The notes beneath the pieces were generated by a model that searched no databases, was not told where the DNA came from, and saw only the letters and a program-made list of their open reading frames with translations. Both the position numbers and the translations under genes were made by a program. Positions 17,500 to 27,103 of a DNA stretch of 64,000 bases are shown here, piece by piece (position 1 is the first letter of the stretch; each line of letters opens with the position of its first letter). This DNA is from Nocardioides perillae (GTDB lineage Bacteria; Actinomycetota; Actinomycetes; Propionibacteriales; Nocardioidaceae): assembly GCF_013409425.1 (NCBI RefSeq), contig NZ_JACCAC010000001.1:2914001-2978000 (forward strand), in the 5' to 3' direction.

Positions 17500-19775
17500 G
17501 ACTTGTCCAGGAAGTCGGACTCGACGGACGCCTCGAGGACGAGCACGGCCTCCGCGAGGCGGGGCGCGGCGTCGAGCGACGCGTCGAGGTCGAGCAGGCG
17601 CTCGGCCTCCTCGCGGGCCGCGACGATGGTCTCTTCGTCGCGCAGGACCCGCAGGCGCTGCAGGCTGGAGCGGCCGCCCGCCTGGTGGGCGCCGAGCACG
17701 TCACCCTCGCGGCGGTGCTCGAGGTCGAGCCGGCTGAGCTCGAAGCCGTCGGTCGTGGCCGCCACCGCCTCGAGCCGCTCGAGGGCGGGGCTGCCCGGCG
17801 GCACGTGGGTGACCAGCAGGCACAGCCCGGGCAGGCCGCCACGCCCGACGCGGCCGCGCAGCTGGTGCAGCTGCGAGACGCCGAAGCGGTCGGCGTCGAG
17901 CAGCACCATCGTCGTGGCGTTGGCGACGTCGACCCCCACCTCGACGACGGTGGTGGAGACCAGGACGTCGACCTCACCCGCGGCGAAGGCGCGCATGGTG
18001 GCGTCCTTGACCTCCGGGCTGAGCCGGCCGTGGAGGCGGGCGGTGCGCAGCCCTGCCAGCGGGCCGGTCTCGAGGTCGGTGGCCACCTCCTCGACCGAGG
18101 CCAGCCGGTGGGCGGGCGGCAGCGGGTTGCCCTCGGCGTCGAGGTCGACCTGGTCGACGGTCCCCTCCTCGGGGTCGTCGGCGTCGATGCGGGGGCACAC
18201 GACGTAGGCCTGGTGGCCGGCCTCGACCTCCTCGCGCACCCGCGCCCACACGCGGTCGAGCCACACGGGGCGCTCGGTGACCGGGACCAGCGAGGTCTGC
18301 ACCGGCGCGCGTCCGGCGGGCAGCTCGCGCAGCGTGGCGACCTCGAGGTCGCCGAAGACGGTCATCGCGACCGTGCGCGGGATCGGTGTGGCGGTCATGA
18401 CGAGCACGTGGGGCGGGGTCGTCGCCTTGGCCGCCGCGGCGGCGCGCTGCTCGACGCCGAAGCGGTGCTGCTCGTCGACGACCACCAGGCCGAGGTCGGC
18501 GAAGGTCACCTCGGGCTCGAGGAGCGCGTGGGTGCCGATGACGAGCCCGGCCTCGCCGCTCGCGGCGGCCAGGAGCGCCTCCTTGCGGGCCGCCCGGGGC
18601 ATCGAGCCGGTCAGCAGCACCACGCGGGTGGCCTCGGCGGCGCCGCCGAGCATGCCGCCGCCGGCCAGGTCGCCGAGCAGCGCCGTGATGGAGCGGTGGT
18701 GCTGCTGGGCGAGCACCTCGGTGGGCGCGAGCAGCGCGACCTGCCCCCCGCTGTCGACGACCCGCAGGGCAGCGCGCAGGGCGACCAGCGTCTTGCCCGA
18801 GCCGACCTCGCCCTGCAGCAACCGGTGCATGGGGCGGGGGCGGGCGAGCTCGTCGGCCAGCACCTCGCCCACCTCGCGCTGGCCGGCCGTGAGCTCGAAC
18901 GGGAGCCGCGCGTCGAAGGCGCCGAGCAGTCCCTCCCCCTCCGCCCTGCCCGGGCGGGCGACGGTGCCCTGGGCGGCCTGCACGCGGCGTCGGCGCCCGA
19001 GCACGAGCTGCGTCACGAGCCCCTCCTCGAAGCGGAAGAGCCGGTGGGCCTCGCCCACCTGGTCGCGGGAGTCCGGGAGGTGCAGCCACTGCAGCGCCGT
19101 CAGCGTGTCGGGCAAACCGTGGCGGGCACGGACCTCCGCGGGCAGCAGGTCGGGCACGTCGTCGACGAGGGTGAGGGCGAAGGCGACGGCACGCTGCACG
19201 TCCCACGAGTCCAGGCCCTTGGTGAGGGGGTAGATGGGGTAGAGCGAGCGCAGCTGCTCGGTGAGGAACCGCGCGTCGGCCTCGTCGGCGCCGACGTCGT
19301 CGGCACCGCCCGGCCCGCCCGGCCCCACGCCGTCCTCGCCGAAGAGCAGCATGCGCGGGTTGGTGAGCTGCCACTGGTCGCGGAAGACCTTGGCCTGCCC
19401 GGTGAACAGGCCGCGCCGCCCCCGCTGCAGCCGACGCTCGTGCCAGTCGCTGACGTGCTTGGCCTTCGCGAAGAACGTCATGGTGAGCGACGGCCCGTCG
19501 GTGCGCAGCCGGGCCTCGACGCGGTAGGCCGTGCGGCCGGTGCGGCGGTCGGTGTACTGGTGGCGCTGGGTGCCGGCGACCTCGCCGACCACGGTGAGCA
19601 CCTGGCCCTCCTCCAGCTCCTCGAGCCGGGTGAGCTCGGCGACCGCGAGGTAGCGCCGGGGGTGGTGGTGCAGCAGGTCGCCGACGGTGCGCACGCCGAG
19701 GCGCTCCATCGCCTTGGCGATCTTGGGGCCGCGGGGCCCGAGGACCGCCACGACCGGGGAGTCGAGCCCGATCAC
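17496..19775 (-). CDS. recG: ATP-dependent DNA helicase RecG
   Basis: 759 residues; remodels stalled replication forks and branched DNA. The N-terminal wedge/OB domain includes VLTVVGEVAGTQRHQYTDRR. Helicase motif I is LLQGEVGSGKT, motif II is VVVDEQHRFGVEQR (DEQH box), motif III is VMTATPIPRT, and motif VI is QLRGRVGRGG. An acidic, Gly-rich insertion at about 154-173 (DGVGPGGPGGADDVGADEA) is slightly unusual. It lies between fakA and rsmD, the conserved actinobacterial order. Confidence 0.97.
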   Translation of the reverse strand: MIGLDSPVVAVLGPRGPKIAKAMERLGVRTVGDLLHHHPRRYLAVAELTRLEELEEGQVLTVVGEVAGTQRHQYTDRRTGRTAYRVEARLRTDGPSLTMTFFAKAKHVSDWHERRLQRGRRGLFTGQAKVFRDQWQLTNPRMLLFGEDGVGPGGPGGADDVGADEADARFLTEQLRSLYPIYPLTKGLDSWDVQRAVAFALTLVDDVPDLLPAEVRARHGLPDTLTALQWLHLPDSRDQVGEAHRLFRFEEGLVTQLVLGRRRRVQAAQGTVARPGRAEGEGLLGAFDARLPFELTAGQREVGEVLADELARPRPMHRLLQGEVGSGKTLVALRAALRVVDSGGQVALLAPTEVLAQQHHRSITALLGDLAGGGMLGGAAEATRVVLLTGSMPRAARKEALLAAASGEAGLVIGTHALLEPEVTFADLGLVVVDEQHRFGVEQRAAAAAKATTPPHVLVMTATPIPRTVAMTVFGDLEVATLRELPAGRAPVQTSLVPVTERPVWLDRVWARVREEVEAGHQAYVVCPRIDADDPEEGTVDQVDLDAEGNPLPPAHRLASVEEVATDLETGPLAGLRTARLHGRLSPEVKDATMRAFAAGEVDVLVSTTVVEVGVDVANATTMVLLDADRFGVSQLHQLRGRVGRGGLPGLCLLVTHVPPGSPALERLEAVAATTDGFELSRLDLEHRREGDVLGAHQAGGRSSLQRLRVLRDEETIVAAREEAERLLDLDASLDAAPRLAEAVLVLEASVESDFLDKS

Positions 19776-19790
19776 GTCGTGCAGCCTGCC

Positions 19791-21485
19791 CTACTCCACC
19801 GACACGAGCAGGGGGTAGCGCTCCTGGCCCCCGTGGTAGACCGCGACGTCGACGGTCGGGTGACGCTCCTCGAGGTGGGCGAGCGTCGCGGCGCGCAGCC
19901 CGGGTGCGGCGTCGGCGCCGGTCACGACCGTGACCAGCTCGCCGCCACCGCCGAGCAGCCGGTCGAGCACCTCGGCCGCGACCTCCTCCAGCCGCTCCCC
20001 CACCACCACGAAGTCGCCGGCGACCACGCCGAGCACGTCGCCGGGCTCGCACGGCCCGGCCGAGGTCATGGCGCGGCGGGCCGCGACCGTCACCGCGCCG
20101 TGGCGGGCGTGGCGCGCGGTCGCGGTCATCTCGAGCACGTCGGAGTCGAAGGCGCGGCCGGGCTCGTGCACGGCCAGCGCGGCGAGTCCCTGCACCTGCG
20201 CGTGGGTGGGGATCACCGCGACCCGTACACGACCGGACTCCTCGGCCGTGCGCGCGGCGATCTCGGCGGTGCGCACCGAGTCGGGGTCGTTGGGCAGGAC
20301 GACCACCTCGCCGCTGCCGCAGCCGGTCACCGCCTCGAGCAGCTCGCCCGTCGACGGGCGGCGACCGGGGCCACCCTCGACCACCACCGCGCCCCCGTCC
20401 TCGAAGAGCCGGCGCAGCCCCGGTCCCGCCGCCACCGCGACGACCGTCCGCGCCCGGGCCGGCACCTGCGCCGGGGCCGTCGCCGGGGACGGGACCGCCG
20501 CGTGGCGGGCCTGCTGGGCGAGCTGCTCGGCGAAGTGGGTCACGCGCACCCGGTGGGGTCGACCGGCGCGCAGCCCGGCCTCGAGCGCGGCGCCGACGTC
20601 GTCCACGTGGACGTGGACGTTCCACAGCCCCTGCCCGCCCACGACGACCAGCGAGTCGCCGAGCGGGGCCAGCTCGCGGCGCAGCGTGGCCACGGCGTCG
20701 TCGCCGGGGTCGACGGTGTCGAGGAGGTACATCACCTCGTAGGACGGGCCGTCGGGGTCGAGACGGTGGTCGGGCGGTGCGTGCCGCGGTGCCGGGATGC
20801 GGTGGCCCCGCACGCCCCCGGGCGCCACGGGACGACGCCCGGTCAGGGCGGTCTCGGCGGCGTCGAGCAGCACGCACAGCCCCCGTCCGCCCGCGTCGAC
20901 GACGCCCGCCTCGGCGAGCAGCGGCAGCTGCTCGGGCGTGCGGGCGAGCGCCTCCCGCGCGGCGGCCGCGGCGGCGACGTAGACCTCCCGGCTGCGCGCG
21001 TGCGGGTCCGCGGCGGCCGCGACGGCGGCCTCGGAGGCGGCCCGCGACACCGAGAGGATCGTGCCCTCGACCGGGGTGCCGACGGCCGCCCAGCTCGCCT
21101 CGGTCGCGGCTGCCATCGCCTCCGCGGTGACCTGGGCGTGGCGCTCGCCCGCGGCCGCCTGGCCCAGGCGCCGGCACACGGCGCCGAGCATCTGGGCGAG
21201 GATCACGCCGGAGTTGCCGCGCGCGCCGAGCAGCGCTCCGCGGGCCATCGCCGCCAGCGCCGGGGCGAGCGGGGCCTCGGCGTCGCCGCCGGTCGCCTCC
21301 AGCAGCGCGTCGCGGGCGGAGGAAACGGTGAGGAACATGTTGGTGCCGGTGTCCCCGTCGGGCACCGGGTAGACGTTGAGCGCGTCGATCTCCTCACGGG
21401 CGCCGCCGAGGGCGTCGGTCGCGAGCTCGACGAAGCGCAGCACGACCGCGAGGGAGATGCCGCCGCCGGTGGGGACCTGCTCCAC
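19791..21485 (-). CDS. fakA: DAK2-domain fatty acid kinase catalytic subunit FakA/YloV-like
   Basis: About 564 residues. The N-terminal DAK2 domain shows ALNVYPVPDGDTGTNM and ALLGARGNSGVILAQM, the metal/ATP site of fatty acid kinase. A central segment (SYEVMYLLDT) and a C-terminal half with VVLPNDPDSVRTAE follow the FakA architecture. Family members phosphorylate acyl chains bound to a DegV/FakB protein; no fakB is in the window. The start is GTG at 21485, preceded by an excellent GAGGAGGAGG. It lies 15 bases upstream of recG and diverges from rpmB. Confidence 0.9.
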   Translation of the reverse strand: MEQVPTGGGISLAVVLRFVELATDALGGAREEIDALNVYPVPDGDTGTNMFLTVSSARDALLEATGGDAEAPLAPALAAMARGALLGARGNSGVILAQMLGAVCRRLGQAAAGERHAQVTAEAMAAATEASWAAVGTPVEGTILSVSRAASEAAVAAAADPHARSREVYVAAAAAAREALARTPEQLPLLAEAGVVDAGGRGLCVLLDAAETALTGRRPVAPGGVRGHRIPAPRHAPPDHRLDPDGPSYEVMYLLDTVDPGDDAVATLRRELAPLGDSLVVVGGQGLWNVHVHVDDVGAALEAGLRAGRPHRVRVTHFAEQLAQQARHAAVPSPATAPAQVPARARTVVAVAAGPGLRRLFEDGGAVVVEGGPGRRPSTGELLEAVTGCGSGEVVVLPNDPDSVRTAEIAARTAEESGRVRVAVIPTHAQVQGLAALAVHEPGRAFDSDVLEMTATARHARHGAVTVAARRAMTSAGPCEPGDVLGVVAGDFVVVGERLEEVAAEVLDRLLGGGGELVTVVTGADAAPGLRAATLAHLEERHPTVDVAVYHGGQERYPLLVSVE

Positions 21486-21681
21486 GCGCGCCTCCTCCTC
21501 GGAACGGCCGGGGCCTGTGCCGCCGGTGCGGCGCCACGGTAGCGGGCGAGCGGGGTCGGTCCGCGGATTCGCCCGCGGCCTGACGCGTCCGTTACAGTGC
21601 TGCGGTTGCCCGAGCGTCGCCCCGTGACGCCTCTGCCGGGCCCCCATGACCGACACCGATCCACCACCACCAGGAGCTCCC

Positions 21682-21867
21682 GTGGCCGCCGTCTGTGACA
21701 TCTGCGCGAAGAAGCCGGGCTTCGGCAACAACCGCCCGTGGTCCCGCAAGATCACCAAGCGTCGCTTCAACCCCAACATCCAGCGCGTGCGCGCCAAGGT
21801 CGACGGCACCCCGAAGCGCCTCAACGTCTGCACCGGCTGCCTCAAGGCCGGCAAGGTCACCCGCTGA
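21682..21867 (+). CDS. rpmB: 50S ribosomal protein L28 (zinc-binding form)
   Basis: 61 residues beginning MAAVCDICAKKPGFGNN with a CDIC pair and a CTGC pair near the end (zinc ribbon, C+ type). The GTG at 21682 has CAGGAG six bases upstream and matches the family N-terminus; an upstream ATG at 21646 would add a non-conserved Pro-rich extension. Divergent from fakA. Ends in a strong terminator. Confidence 0.95.
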   Translation: MAAVCDICAKKPGFGNNRPWSRKITKRRFNPNIQRVRAKVDGTPKRLNVCTGCLKAGKVTR

Positions 21868-21882
21868 CCTGACGCACCACCT

Positions 21883-21921
21883 CGACGAGGCCCCCACCGC
21901 ACCGCGGTGGGGGCCTCGTCG
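21883..21921. terminator. Bidirectional terminator between rpmB and thiL
   Basis: Arms 21883-21900 and 21904-21921 pair perfectly over 18 bp with a 3-base loop. It starts 15 bases past the rpmB stop and also lies just beyond the convergent thiL stop, so it can end both transcripts. Confidence 0.85.
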
Positions 21922-21930
21922 CGTCGGCTC

Positions 21931-22905
21931 TCAGAAGTGGGTCCAGCCGGTCGGCCCCTCGTGCGAGGCACCGTCGACGGTGACGCCGCTGCCCTCCCCC
22001 ACGCTCCCGACGGCCCGCCAGCCCGGCGGCAGCGATGCGGCGTCGGGGAAGGTCGCGAGCAGGGCGTGGTCGTCACCCCCGGCGAGCACGAAGGACACCG
22101 GGTCGGCGCCGAGCGCCGCCCCGACGGCGTGCAGCGGCTCGGCGACCTCGAGCGCGTCGGTGCGGACGTCGATCGCCACCCCCGAGGCGGCCGCGAGGTG
22201 GCCCGCCTCGGCGAGCAGCCCGTCGGAGACGTCGACCATCGCCGTCGCGCCGGCGCGGGCCGCGGCCGGCCCCGCGTCGTACGGCGGCTCCGGACGTCGG
22301 TAGGCCTCCACCAGCGCGCGCGGCGAGCGGAAGCCGCGGCCCAGCACGGTCAGCCCGCCGGCCGCCCAGCCCTGGCGCCCGGCCAGCGCGAGCACGTCGC
22401 CGGGCGCGGCGCCACTGCGCAGCACCGGCGCCTCCGTGCAGGCCCCGAGCACGGTCACCGCCACCACGAGCTGGTCGCTGCGGGTCAGGTCGCCGCCGAC
22501 GACGCTCGCCCCGACCTGCGCGCACTCGGCAGCGAACCCGCGGGCGAAGCCCAGCGCCCAGGCGACCGGCAGGTCGGCCGGGGCGGCCAGGCCCACGGTC
22601 AGCGAGTGCGCGCGGCCACCCATGGCGTTGACGTCGGAGAGGTTCTGCGCGGCGGCGCGGTGCCCGACGTCCTCGGCGCTCGCCCAGTCGCGGCGGAAGT
22701 GGCGGCCCTCGACGACCAGGTCGGTCGAGACCACGACGTGCCCCGTCCGCACCCGGAGCACGGCGGCGTCGTCGCCCGGCCCGACCAGCACGTGCTCACC
22801 CTGCTCGAACAGCGACGCCAGGGCGCCGATCAGGGGGAACTCGCCGGCGTCGGCGACGGTGGCGTCGGCGGGCAGGTCGGGCAGCAGCGGGTCCGCGGCG
22901 GGCAT
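21931..22905 (-). CDS. thiL: Thiamine-monophosphate kinase
   Basis: 324 residues; phosphorylates thiamine phosphate to the active diphosphate. Motifs: LVGPGDDAAVLRV, STDLVVEGRHFRRDW, AAQNLSDVNAMGG, VGGDLTRSDQ, VDVSDGLLAEAGHL and LAGGDDHALLATF, all in family order with the Asp-rich metal sites intact. ATG at 22905. No thi-box is evident. Convergent with rpmB, divergent from the Lrp-like gene. Confidence 0.95.
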   Translation of the reverse strand: MPAADPLLPDLPADATVADAGEFPLIGALASLFEQGEHVLVGPGDDAAVLRVRTGHVVVSTDLVVEGRHFRRDWASAEDVGHRAAAQNLSDVNAMGGRAHSLTVGLAAPADLPVAWALGFARGFAAECAQVGASVVGGDLTRSDQLVVAVTVLGACTEAPVLRSGAAPGDVLALAGRQGWAAGGLTVLGRGFRSPRALVEAYRRPEPPYDAGPAAARAGATAMVDVSDGLLAEAGHLAAASGVAIDVRTDALEVAEPLHAVGAALGADPVSFVLAGGDDHALLATFPDAASLPPGWRAVGSVGEGSGVTVDGASHEGPTGWTHF

Positions 22906-23039
22906 GGCCCCATCCCACCACCCGGGGGCCGCGGTCGCCCGGCCGGGCCGCTGCGGGCGGGGCCGCCATCGGGTGTCGCGTGCGACCGCCGTCACGGTAG
23001 GTTGTGCCCGCCCGCAAGCCCCGAGGTTGAGGAGTCACC

Positions 23040-23276
23040 GTGGTCGTCCAGGCGTACATCCTGATCCAGACCGACGTCGGCAAGGCCGCCGAGGTGGCCG
23101 CCGCCATCGCCCAGGTCAAGGGCGTCACCCTCGCCGAGGACGTCACCGGCCCCTACGACGTCATCGTGCGCGCCGAGGCCCGCAACGTCGACGAGCTCGG
23201 CAAGCTGGTCGTCTCCAAGGTGCAGAACCTCGACGGCATCACCCGCACCCTCACCTGCCCGGTCGTGCACATCTGA
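23040..23276 (+). CDS. Stand-alone Lrp/AsnC effector-binding (RAM) domain protein
   Basis: 78 residues, one RAM/ACT-like domain: VQAYILIQTDVGKAAEVAAA at the start, then GPYDVIVRAEARNVDELGKL and GITRTLTCPVVHI. There is no helix-turn-helix, so it cannot bind DNA alone; such proteins may bind amino acids or partner with full-length Lrp regulators. The GTG at 23040 sits directly after TTGAGGAGTCACC, a good SD. The next gene starts three bases after its stop. Confidence 0.88.
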   Translation: MVVQAYILIQTDVGKAAEVAAAIAQVKGVTLAEDVTGPYDVIVRAEARNVDELGKLVVSKVQNLDGITRTLTCPVVHI

Positions 23277-23278
23277 GG

Positions 23279-23794
23279 GTGCGCCCACCCCGCGCTGCGC
23301 GCCCCGTGCCCGTCCGGGCCCGGGGCGCTCGCGCGTCCGCGGCGCTGCTGGCGCCGCTGACGCTCGTCGGCTGCGGCGGCCCGGTCGAGCTCGGCGCGCC
23401 GCCGGAGCTGCCGCGCGCGGACGCCGCGGCCTGCGCCGACCTGCTCGCCGCGCTGCCCGACACCCTCGGCGACCTCGAGCGGCGCGACGTCGAGCCCGCG
23501 GCGGCGCGCGGCGCCGCGTGGGGCGACCCCGCGGTCGTGCTGACGTGCGGCGTGGGGGTGCCCGAGGGCTTCGACGCGTTCTCGCCGTGCGAGGAGGCCG
23601 ACGGCGTCGGGTGGTACGCCGCGCCCGTCGCCGCCTACGAGGACCCCACCGCCGACGTCGTGCTCACGACGGTGACGGCGGAGCCGCGGCTGCGCCTGGA
23701 GGTGCCGGGCAGCCAGCGACCGCCGGCGGGCTACCTCTCCCGGCTGGCCCCGCTGGTGCGGGAGCACCTGCGGGCCACCGGGCCGTGCGTCTGA
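23279..23794 (+). CDS. DUF3515 family lipoprotein
   Basis: About 171 residues. An Arg-rich N-terminus is followed by ASAALLAPLTLVGCGG, whose LVGC is a lipobox, so it is probably a lipoprotein. The body contains CADLLAALPDTL, AWGDPAVVLTCGV and GVGWYAAPV, characteristic of DUF3515; function unknown. Translation is likely coupled to the preceding gene (3-base gap). It ends four bases from the convergent ddl stop. Confidence 0.85.
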   Translation: MRPPRAARPVPVRARGARASAALLAPLTLVGCGGPVELGAPPELPRADAAACADLLAALPDTLGDLERRDVEPAAARGAAWGDPAVVLTCGVGVPEGFDAFSPCEEADGVGWYAAPVAAYEDPTADVVLTTVTAEPRLRLEVPGSQRPPAGYLSRLAPLVREHLRATGPCV

Positions 23795-23798
23795 CCCC

Positions 23799-24971
23799 TC
23801 AGCGCAGGCCTGGGGCGCGCTCGAGCGCCACCGTCACGAGGTGGTCGACCAGCGCGGGGTAGTCCACGCCGCTGGCGGCCCACACCTGCGGGAACATCGA
23901 GGTCGGCGTGAAGCCGGGCATGGTGTTGATCTCGTTGACCACGAGCTCCCCGCCGGGCAGCACGAAGAAGTCGACCCGGGCGAGGCCCGAGCAGCCGACC
24001 GCCTCGAAGGTGCGCACGGCGAGTGCCTGCAGCCGGGCGACGACGACGTCGTCGAGGTCGGCGGGCAGGTCGACCTCGGTCGCCTGGCCGGGGAGGTACT
24101 TCGCCTCGAAGTCGTAGAAGTCGTGCCCCTCCCCCACCCGGATCTCGGCCGGCACGCTGGTGCGCAGCGCGCCGTCGGCGTCCTCGAGCACCCCGCACTC
24201 GACCTCTCGGGCGTCGACGGCACCGGCCTCGACGAGGGCGGCGGTGTCGTGGCGCAGTGCCTCGTCGACGGCGGCCGTCAGGTCGGTCCAGGCGGTCACC
24301 TTGCTGATGCCGATGCTCGAGCCGCCGCGCAGGGGCTTGACGAAGACCGGGAGGCCCAGCGCCTCGGCGCGCGAGGCGCAGCCGGCGGCGTCGTCGGCCC
24401 AGGCGCGGGCCGTCACGGTGCGCGAGGGCAGCACGGGGAGCCCGGCGGCGGCGAGCACCACCTTCATCGACGCCTTGTCCATGCTCACCGCGGAGGCGAG
24501 CACCCCGGCCCCGACGTAGCGCAGGCCGACCATCTCGAGCAGGCCCTGCAGGGTGCCGTCCTCGCCGTAGGGGCCGTGCAGCAGCGGCAGGACGACGTCC
24601 ACCGGACCGAGCGAGCGGGGCCCCTCGGGGTCCTCGGTCAGCACGAGGGCGGCCCCTCCGGCCAGCGGCGCCAGCGCGACGGCCGGGCGGGTCGGGTCGA
24701 CGGCCGGCAGGGAGCCGTCGTCGCCGAGCGCGAGGCGGCTGGGGTCGTCGGTCTCCAGCACCCACCGGCCGTCGGTGGCGATGCCCAGCGGCACGACGTC
24801 CCAGCGCGCGCGGTCGAGGGCGCTCAGCACGCTGCCGGCGGTCACGCAGGAGATGCCGTGCTCGCTCGAGCGGCCGCCGAAGACGACCGCGACGCGGGGC
24901 CGCGCCCGGCCGGCGGGGTCGTCGGGCTCGCCGCCGGTGACGGGGCCGGGGTGGGCCGAGGGCTCGTTCAC
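23799..24971 (-). CDS. ddl: D-alanine--D-alanine ligase
   Basis: 390 residues; ATP-grasp enzyme making the D-Ala-D-Ala dipeptide of peptidoglycan. N-terminal VVFGGRSSEHGISCVTA, then PLLHGPYGEDGTLQGLLEM, the ATP-grasp region LPVFVKPLRGGSSIGISKV, VECGVLEDADGALRT and the metal site VNEINTMPGFTPTSMFPQ. The Tyr of the omega loop (YDFEAKYLPG) is present, which argues for D-Ala over D-lactate as acceptor. The start lies 31 bases from the divergent PLP enzyme. Confidence 0.96.
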   Translation of the reverse strand: MNEPSAHPGPVTGGEPDDPAGRARPRVAVVFGGRSSEHGISCVTAGSVLSALDRARWDVVPLGIATDGRWVLETDDPSRLALGDDGSLPAVDPTRPAVALAPLAGGAALVLTEDPEGPRSLGPVDVVLPLLHGPYGEDGTLQGLLEMVGLRYVGAGVLASAVSMDKASMKVVLAAAGLPVLPSRTVTARAWADDAAGCASRAEALGLPVFVKPLRGGSSIGISKVTAWTDLTAAVDEALRHDTAALVEAGAVDAREVECGVLEDADGALRTSVPAEIRVGEGHDFYDFEAKYLPGQATEVDLPADLDDVVVARLQALAVRTFEAVGCSGLARVDFFVLPGGELVVNEINTMPGFTPTSMFPQVWAASGVDYPALVDHLVTVALERAPGLR

Positions 24972-25002
24972 CGCGCAGACCCTACCGGCCTAGGGTGGCC
25001 GC

Positions 25003-26088
25003 ATGAGCGACGCCGTACCGACCGGACCCGCCCGTCGCGCCGCGACGGTCGCGGTGCACGCGGGACGTCCCCCGCACACGAGCGACCAGCCGTTCAGCAC
25101 CCCGGTCACCTTCGCCTCGACCTACGTCGCGGGCGGCGAGCTCGAGTACGGCCGCTACGCCAACCCGACCTGGACGGCCTTCGAGGACGCCCTGGGCGCG
25201 CTCGAGGGCGGCCGGTGCCTGTCCTTCGCCTCCGGCATGGCCGCGGTGACGACCGTCCTCGACCTCGTCGGGCTCGGCGCCAAGGTCGTCGCGCCGCGCC
25301 ACGGCTACACCGGCACCGTGATGGCCCTCGGCGACCTCGAGTCGCGCGGGCGCCTCACGGCCGAGCTCGTCGACGTCACCGACACCGCGGCCGTCGTCGC
25401 GGCGTGCGACGGCGCCGCGCTGGTGTGGCTGGAGTCGCCGACCAACCCCGCGCTCGAGGTGGCCGACGTCGCGACGATCACCGCCGCCGCCCACGAGGCG
25501 GGGGCCTACGTCGTCGTCGACAACACCTTCGCCACCCCCGTGCTGCAGCGCCCGCTCGAGGACGGCGTCGACCTCGTCGTCCACTCCGTCACCAAGTACG
25601 TCGCGGGGCACAGCGACGTGCTCATGGGCGCGGTGTGCACCCGCGACGAGGAGCTGCACCGCGTGCTGAAGGGCCGCCGCGACCTCGTCGGGGCCGTGCC
25701 CGCCCCCATGGAGGCGTTCCTGGCCCTCCGCGGCCTGCGCACGCTGCACCTGCGCGTGGAGCGAGCCCAGGCCAACGCCGCGGAGCTCGCCCGCCGCCTC
25801 GCCGACCACCCGGCCGTCGCCGAGGTGCGCTACCCCGGCTTCGGCGGGATCGTGTCGATCGTCGCCGAGGGCGGGGCGATCGCGGCCGACCTGCTCGTGC
25901 ACAAGACGTCGCTGTGGGTCCACGCCACCTCGCTCGGCGGCGTCGAGTCGACCTTCGAGCGCCGGCGCCGCTGGCGCGCCGAGGCGCCCACGATCCCCGA
26001 GGGCCTGGTGCGGCTCTCCGTCGGCATCGAGGACGTCGAGGACCTCTGGGAGGACCTCCGCGGCGCCCTCGACGACCTGGTCACCTGA
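25003..26088 (+). CDS. Cys/Met metabolism PLP enzyme (cystathionine gamma-synthase/lyase type)
   Basis: 361 residues. Family motifs: [69 protein letters not shown] and the Schiff-base lysine in [16 protein letters not shown]. The C-terminus ends with [17 protein letters not shown] Tyr normally found before TGT is replaced by the H-G-Y order seen here. Sequence alone does not separate synthase, lyase and methionine gamma-lyase. Single gene between ddl and gpsA on the opposite strand. Confidence 0.9.
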   Translation: MSDAVPTGPARRAATVAVHAGRPPHTSDQPFSTPVTFASTYVAGGELEYGRYANPTWTAFEDALGALEGGRCLSFASGMAAVTTVLDLVGLGAKVVAPRHGYTGTVMALGDLESRGRLTAELVDVTDTAAVVAACDGAALVWLESPTNPALEVADVATITAAAHEAGAYVVVDNTFATPVLQRPLEDGVDLVVHSVTKYVAGHSDVLMGAVCTRDEELHRVLKGRRDLVGAVPAPMEAFLALRGLRTLHLRVERAQANAAELARRLADHPAVAEVRYPGFGGIVSIVAEGGAIAADLLVHKTSLWVHATSLGGVESTFERRRRWRAEAPTIPEGLVRLSVGIEDVEDLWEDLRGALDDLVT

Positions 26089-26101
26089 GCCCGTCGCTCG
26101 C

Positions 26102-27103
26102 TCAGTCGGTCTCGGCCTTGGTGTCGCGGGCGATGAAGGCCGCCATCATCTCGGGGGCGGTCATGCCGCCGCTGACGACGGCGTCGACGTGCTCGGCTAT
26201 CGGCGCGTCGACGCCGGTCTGCCGGGCCAGCGCGAGCAGCGAGGAGCACGACTTCGCGCCCTCCGCCACCTGGCGGGTGGAGGCGTAGATGTCGTGCGTG
26301 GTCATCCCCTGGCCGAGCTTCTCCCCGAAGGTGCGGTTGCGCGAGAGCGGCGAGGAGCACGTCGCCACGAGGTCGCCCAGCCCGGCCAGGCCCATGAGCG
26401 TCAGGGGGTTGGCGCCCAGCGCCATGGCGAGCCGGGCGGTCTCGGCCAGCCCGCGGGTGATGAGCGAGGCGGTCGTGTTGTCGCCGAAGCCCAGGCCGAC
26501 GGCCATGCCCACGCTGAGGCCGACGACGTTCTTGTAGGCCCCTCCCAGCTCGCACCCGAGCACGTCGACCGAGGTGTAGGGCCGGAACGCCGGCGCGTGC
26601 ACGAGGCTCTGCAGCTGGCGGGCGACCGACTCGTCGGCGCAGGCGACCACCGAGGCGGCCGGCTCGCGCCGCGCGATCTCGCGCGCCAGGTTGGGTCCGC
26701 TGACCACGGCGATGCGCTCGGGACCGGCACCGGTCACCTCCGCGACCACCTCGCTCATCCGCTTGAGCGTGCCGAGCTCCACTCCCTTCATCAGCGAGAC
26801 CATCGGCGCGCTGGACGGGATCGCCGGCGCCCACACCTCGAGGTTCTCGCGGAGGGTCTGCGAGGGCACCGCCAGCACCACCACGTCGGCCCCGGCGAGG
26901 GCCTCCTCGTGGTCGACGGTCGCGCGGACCTGGGGCGGCAGCTGCACGCCCGGGAGGTAGTCGGCGTTCTCGCGCGTCTCGTTGATCGCGGCGCACACCT
27001 CGGCGCGCCGACCCCAGACGGTGACGTCGTTGCCGGCGTCGGCGAGCACGAGCGAGAACGCCGTGCCCCAGGAGCCCGACCCCATCACGCAGACCTTCGT
27101 CAC
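26102..27103 (-). CDS. gpsA: NAD(P)+ glycerol-3-phosphate dehydrogenase
   Basis: 333 residues; reduces dihydroxyacetone phosphate to sn-glycerol 3-phosphate for phospholipids. The nucleotide-binding loop VMGSGSWGTAFSLVLA is at residues 6-21. SLMKGVELGTLKRMSEV, VSGPNLAREIA, GGAYKNVVGLSVG (catalytic Lys) and LAGLGDLVATCSSPLSRNR follow. Its start overlaps the plsC stop by four bases, pairing two successive steps of phospholipid synthesis. Confidence 0.97.
   Translation of the reverse strand: MTKVCVMGSGSWGTAFSLVLADAGNDVTVWGRRAEVCAAINETRENADYLPGVQLPPQVRATVDHEEALAGADVVVLAVPSQTLRENLEVWAPAIPSSAPMVSLMKGVELGTLKRMSEVVAEVTGAGPERIAVVSGPNLAREIARREPAASVVACADESVARQLQSLVHAPAFRPYTSVDVLGCELGGAYKNVVGLSVGMAVGLGFGDNTTASLITRGLAETARLAMALGANPLTLMGLAGLGDLVATCSSPLSRNRTFGEKLGQGMTTHDIYASTRQVAEGAKSCSSLLALARQTGVDAPIAEHVDAVVSGGMTAPEMMAAFIARDTKAETD

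Noticed and set aside
17685..21542. Long plus-strand open frame opposite recG and fakA
   Set aside because: Same shadow effect; all motifs belong to the minus-strand genes.
22906..23039. TPP riboswitch upstream of thiL
   Set aside because: No thi-box core (CUGAGA with ACCUGAUC) is visible in either orientation.
24972..25002. S-adenosylmethionine riboswitch before the Cys/Met enzyme
   Set aside because: Only 31 bases separate ddl and this gene; there is no room for a riboswitch.
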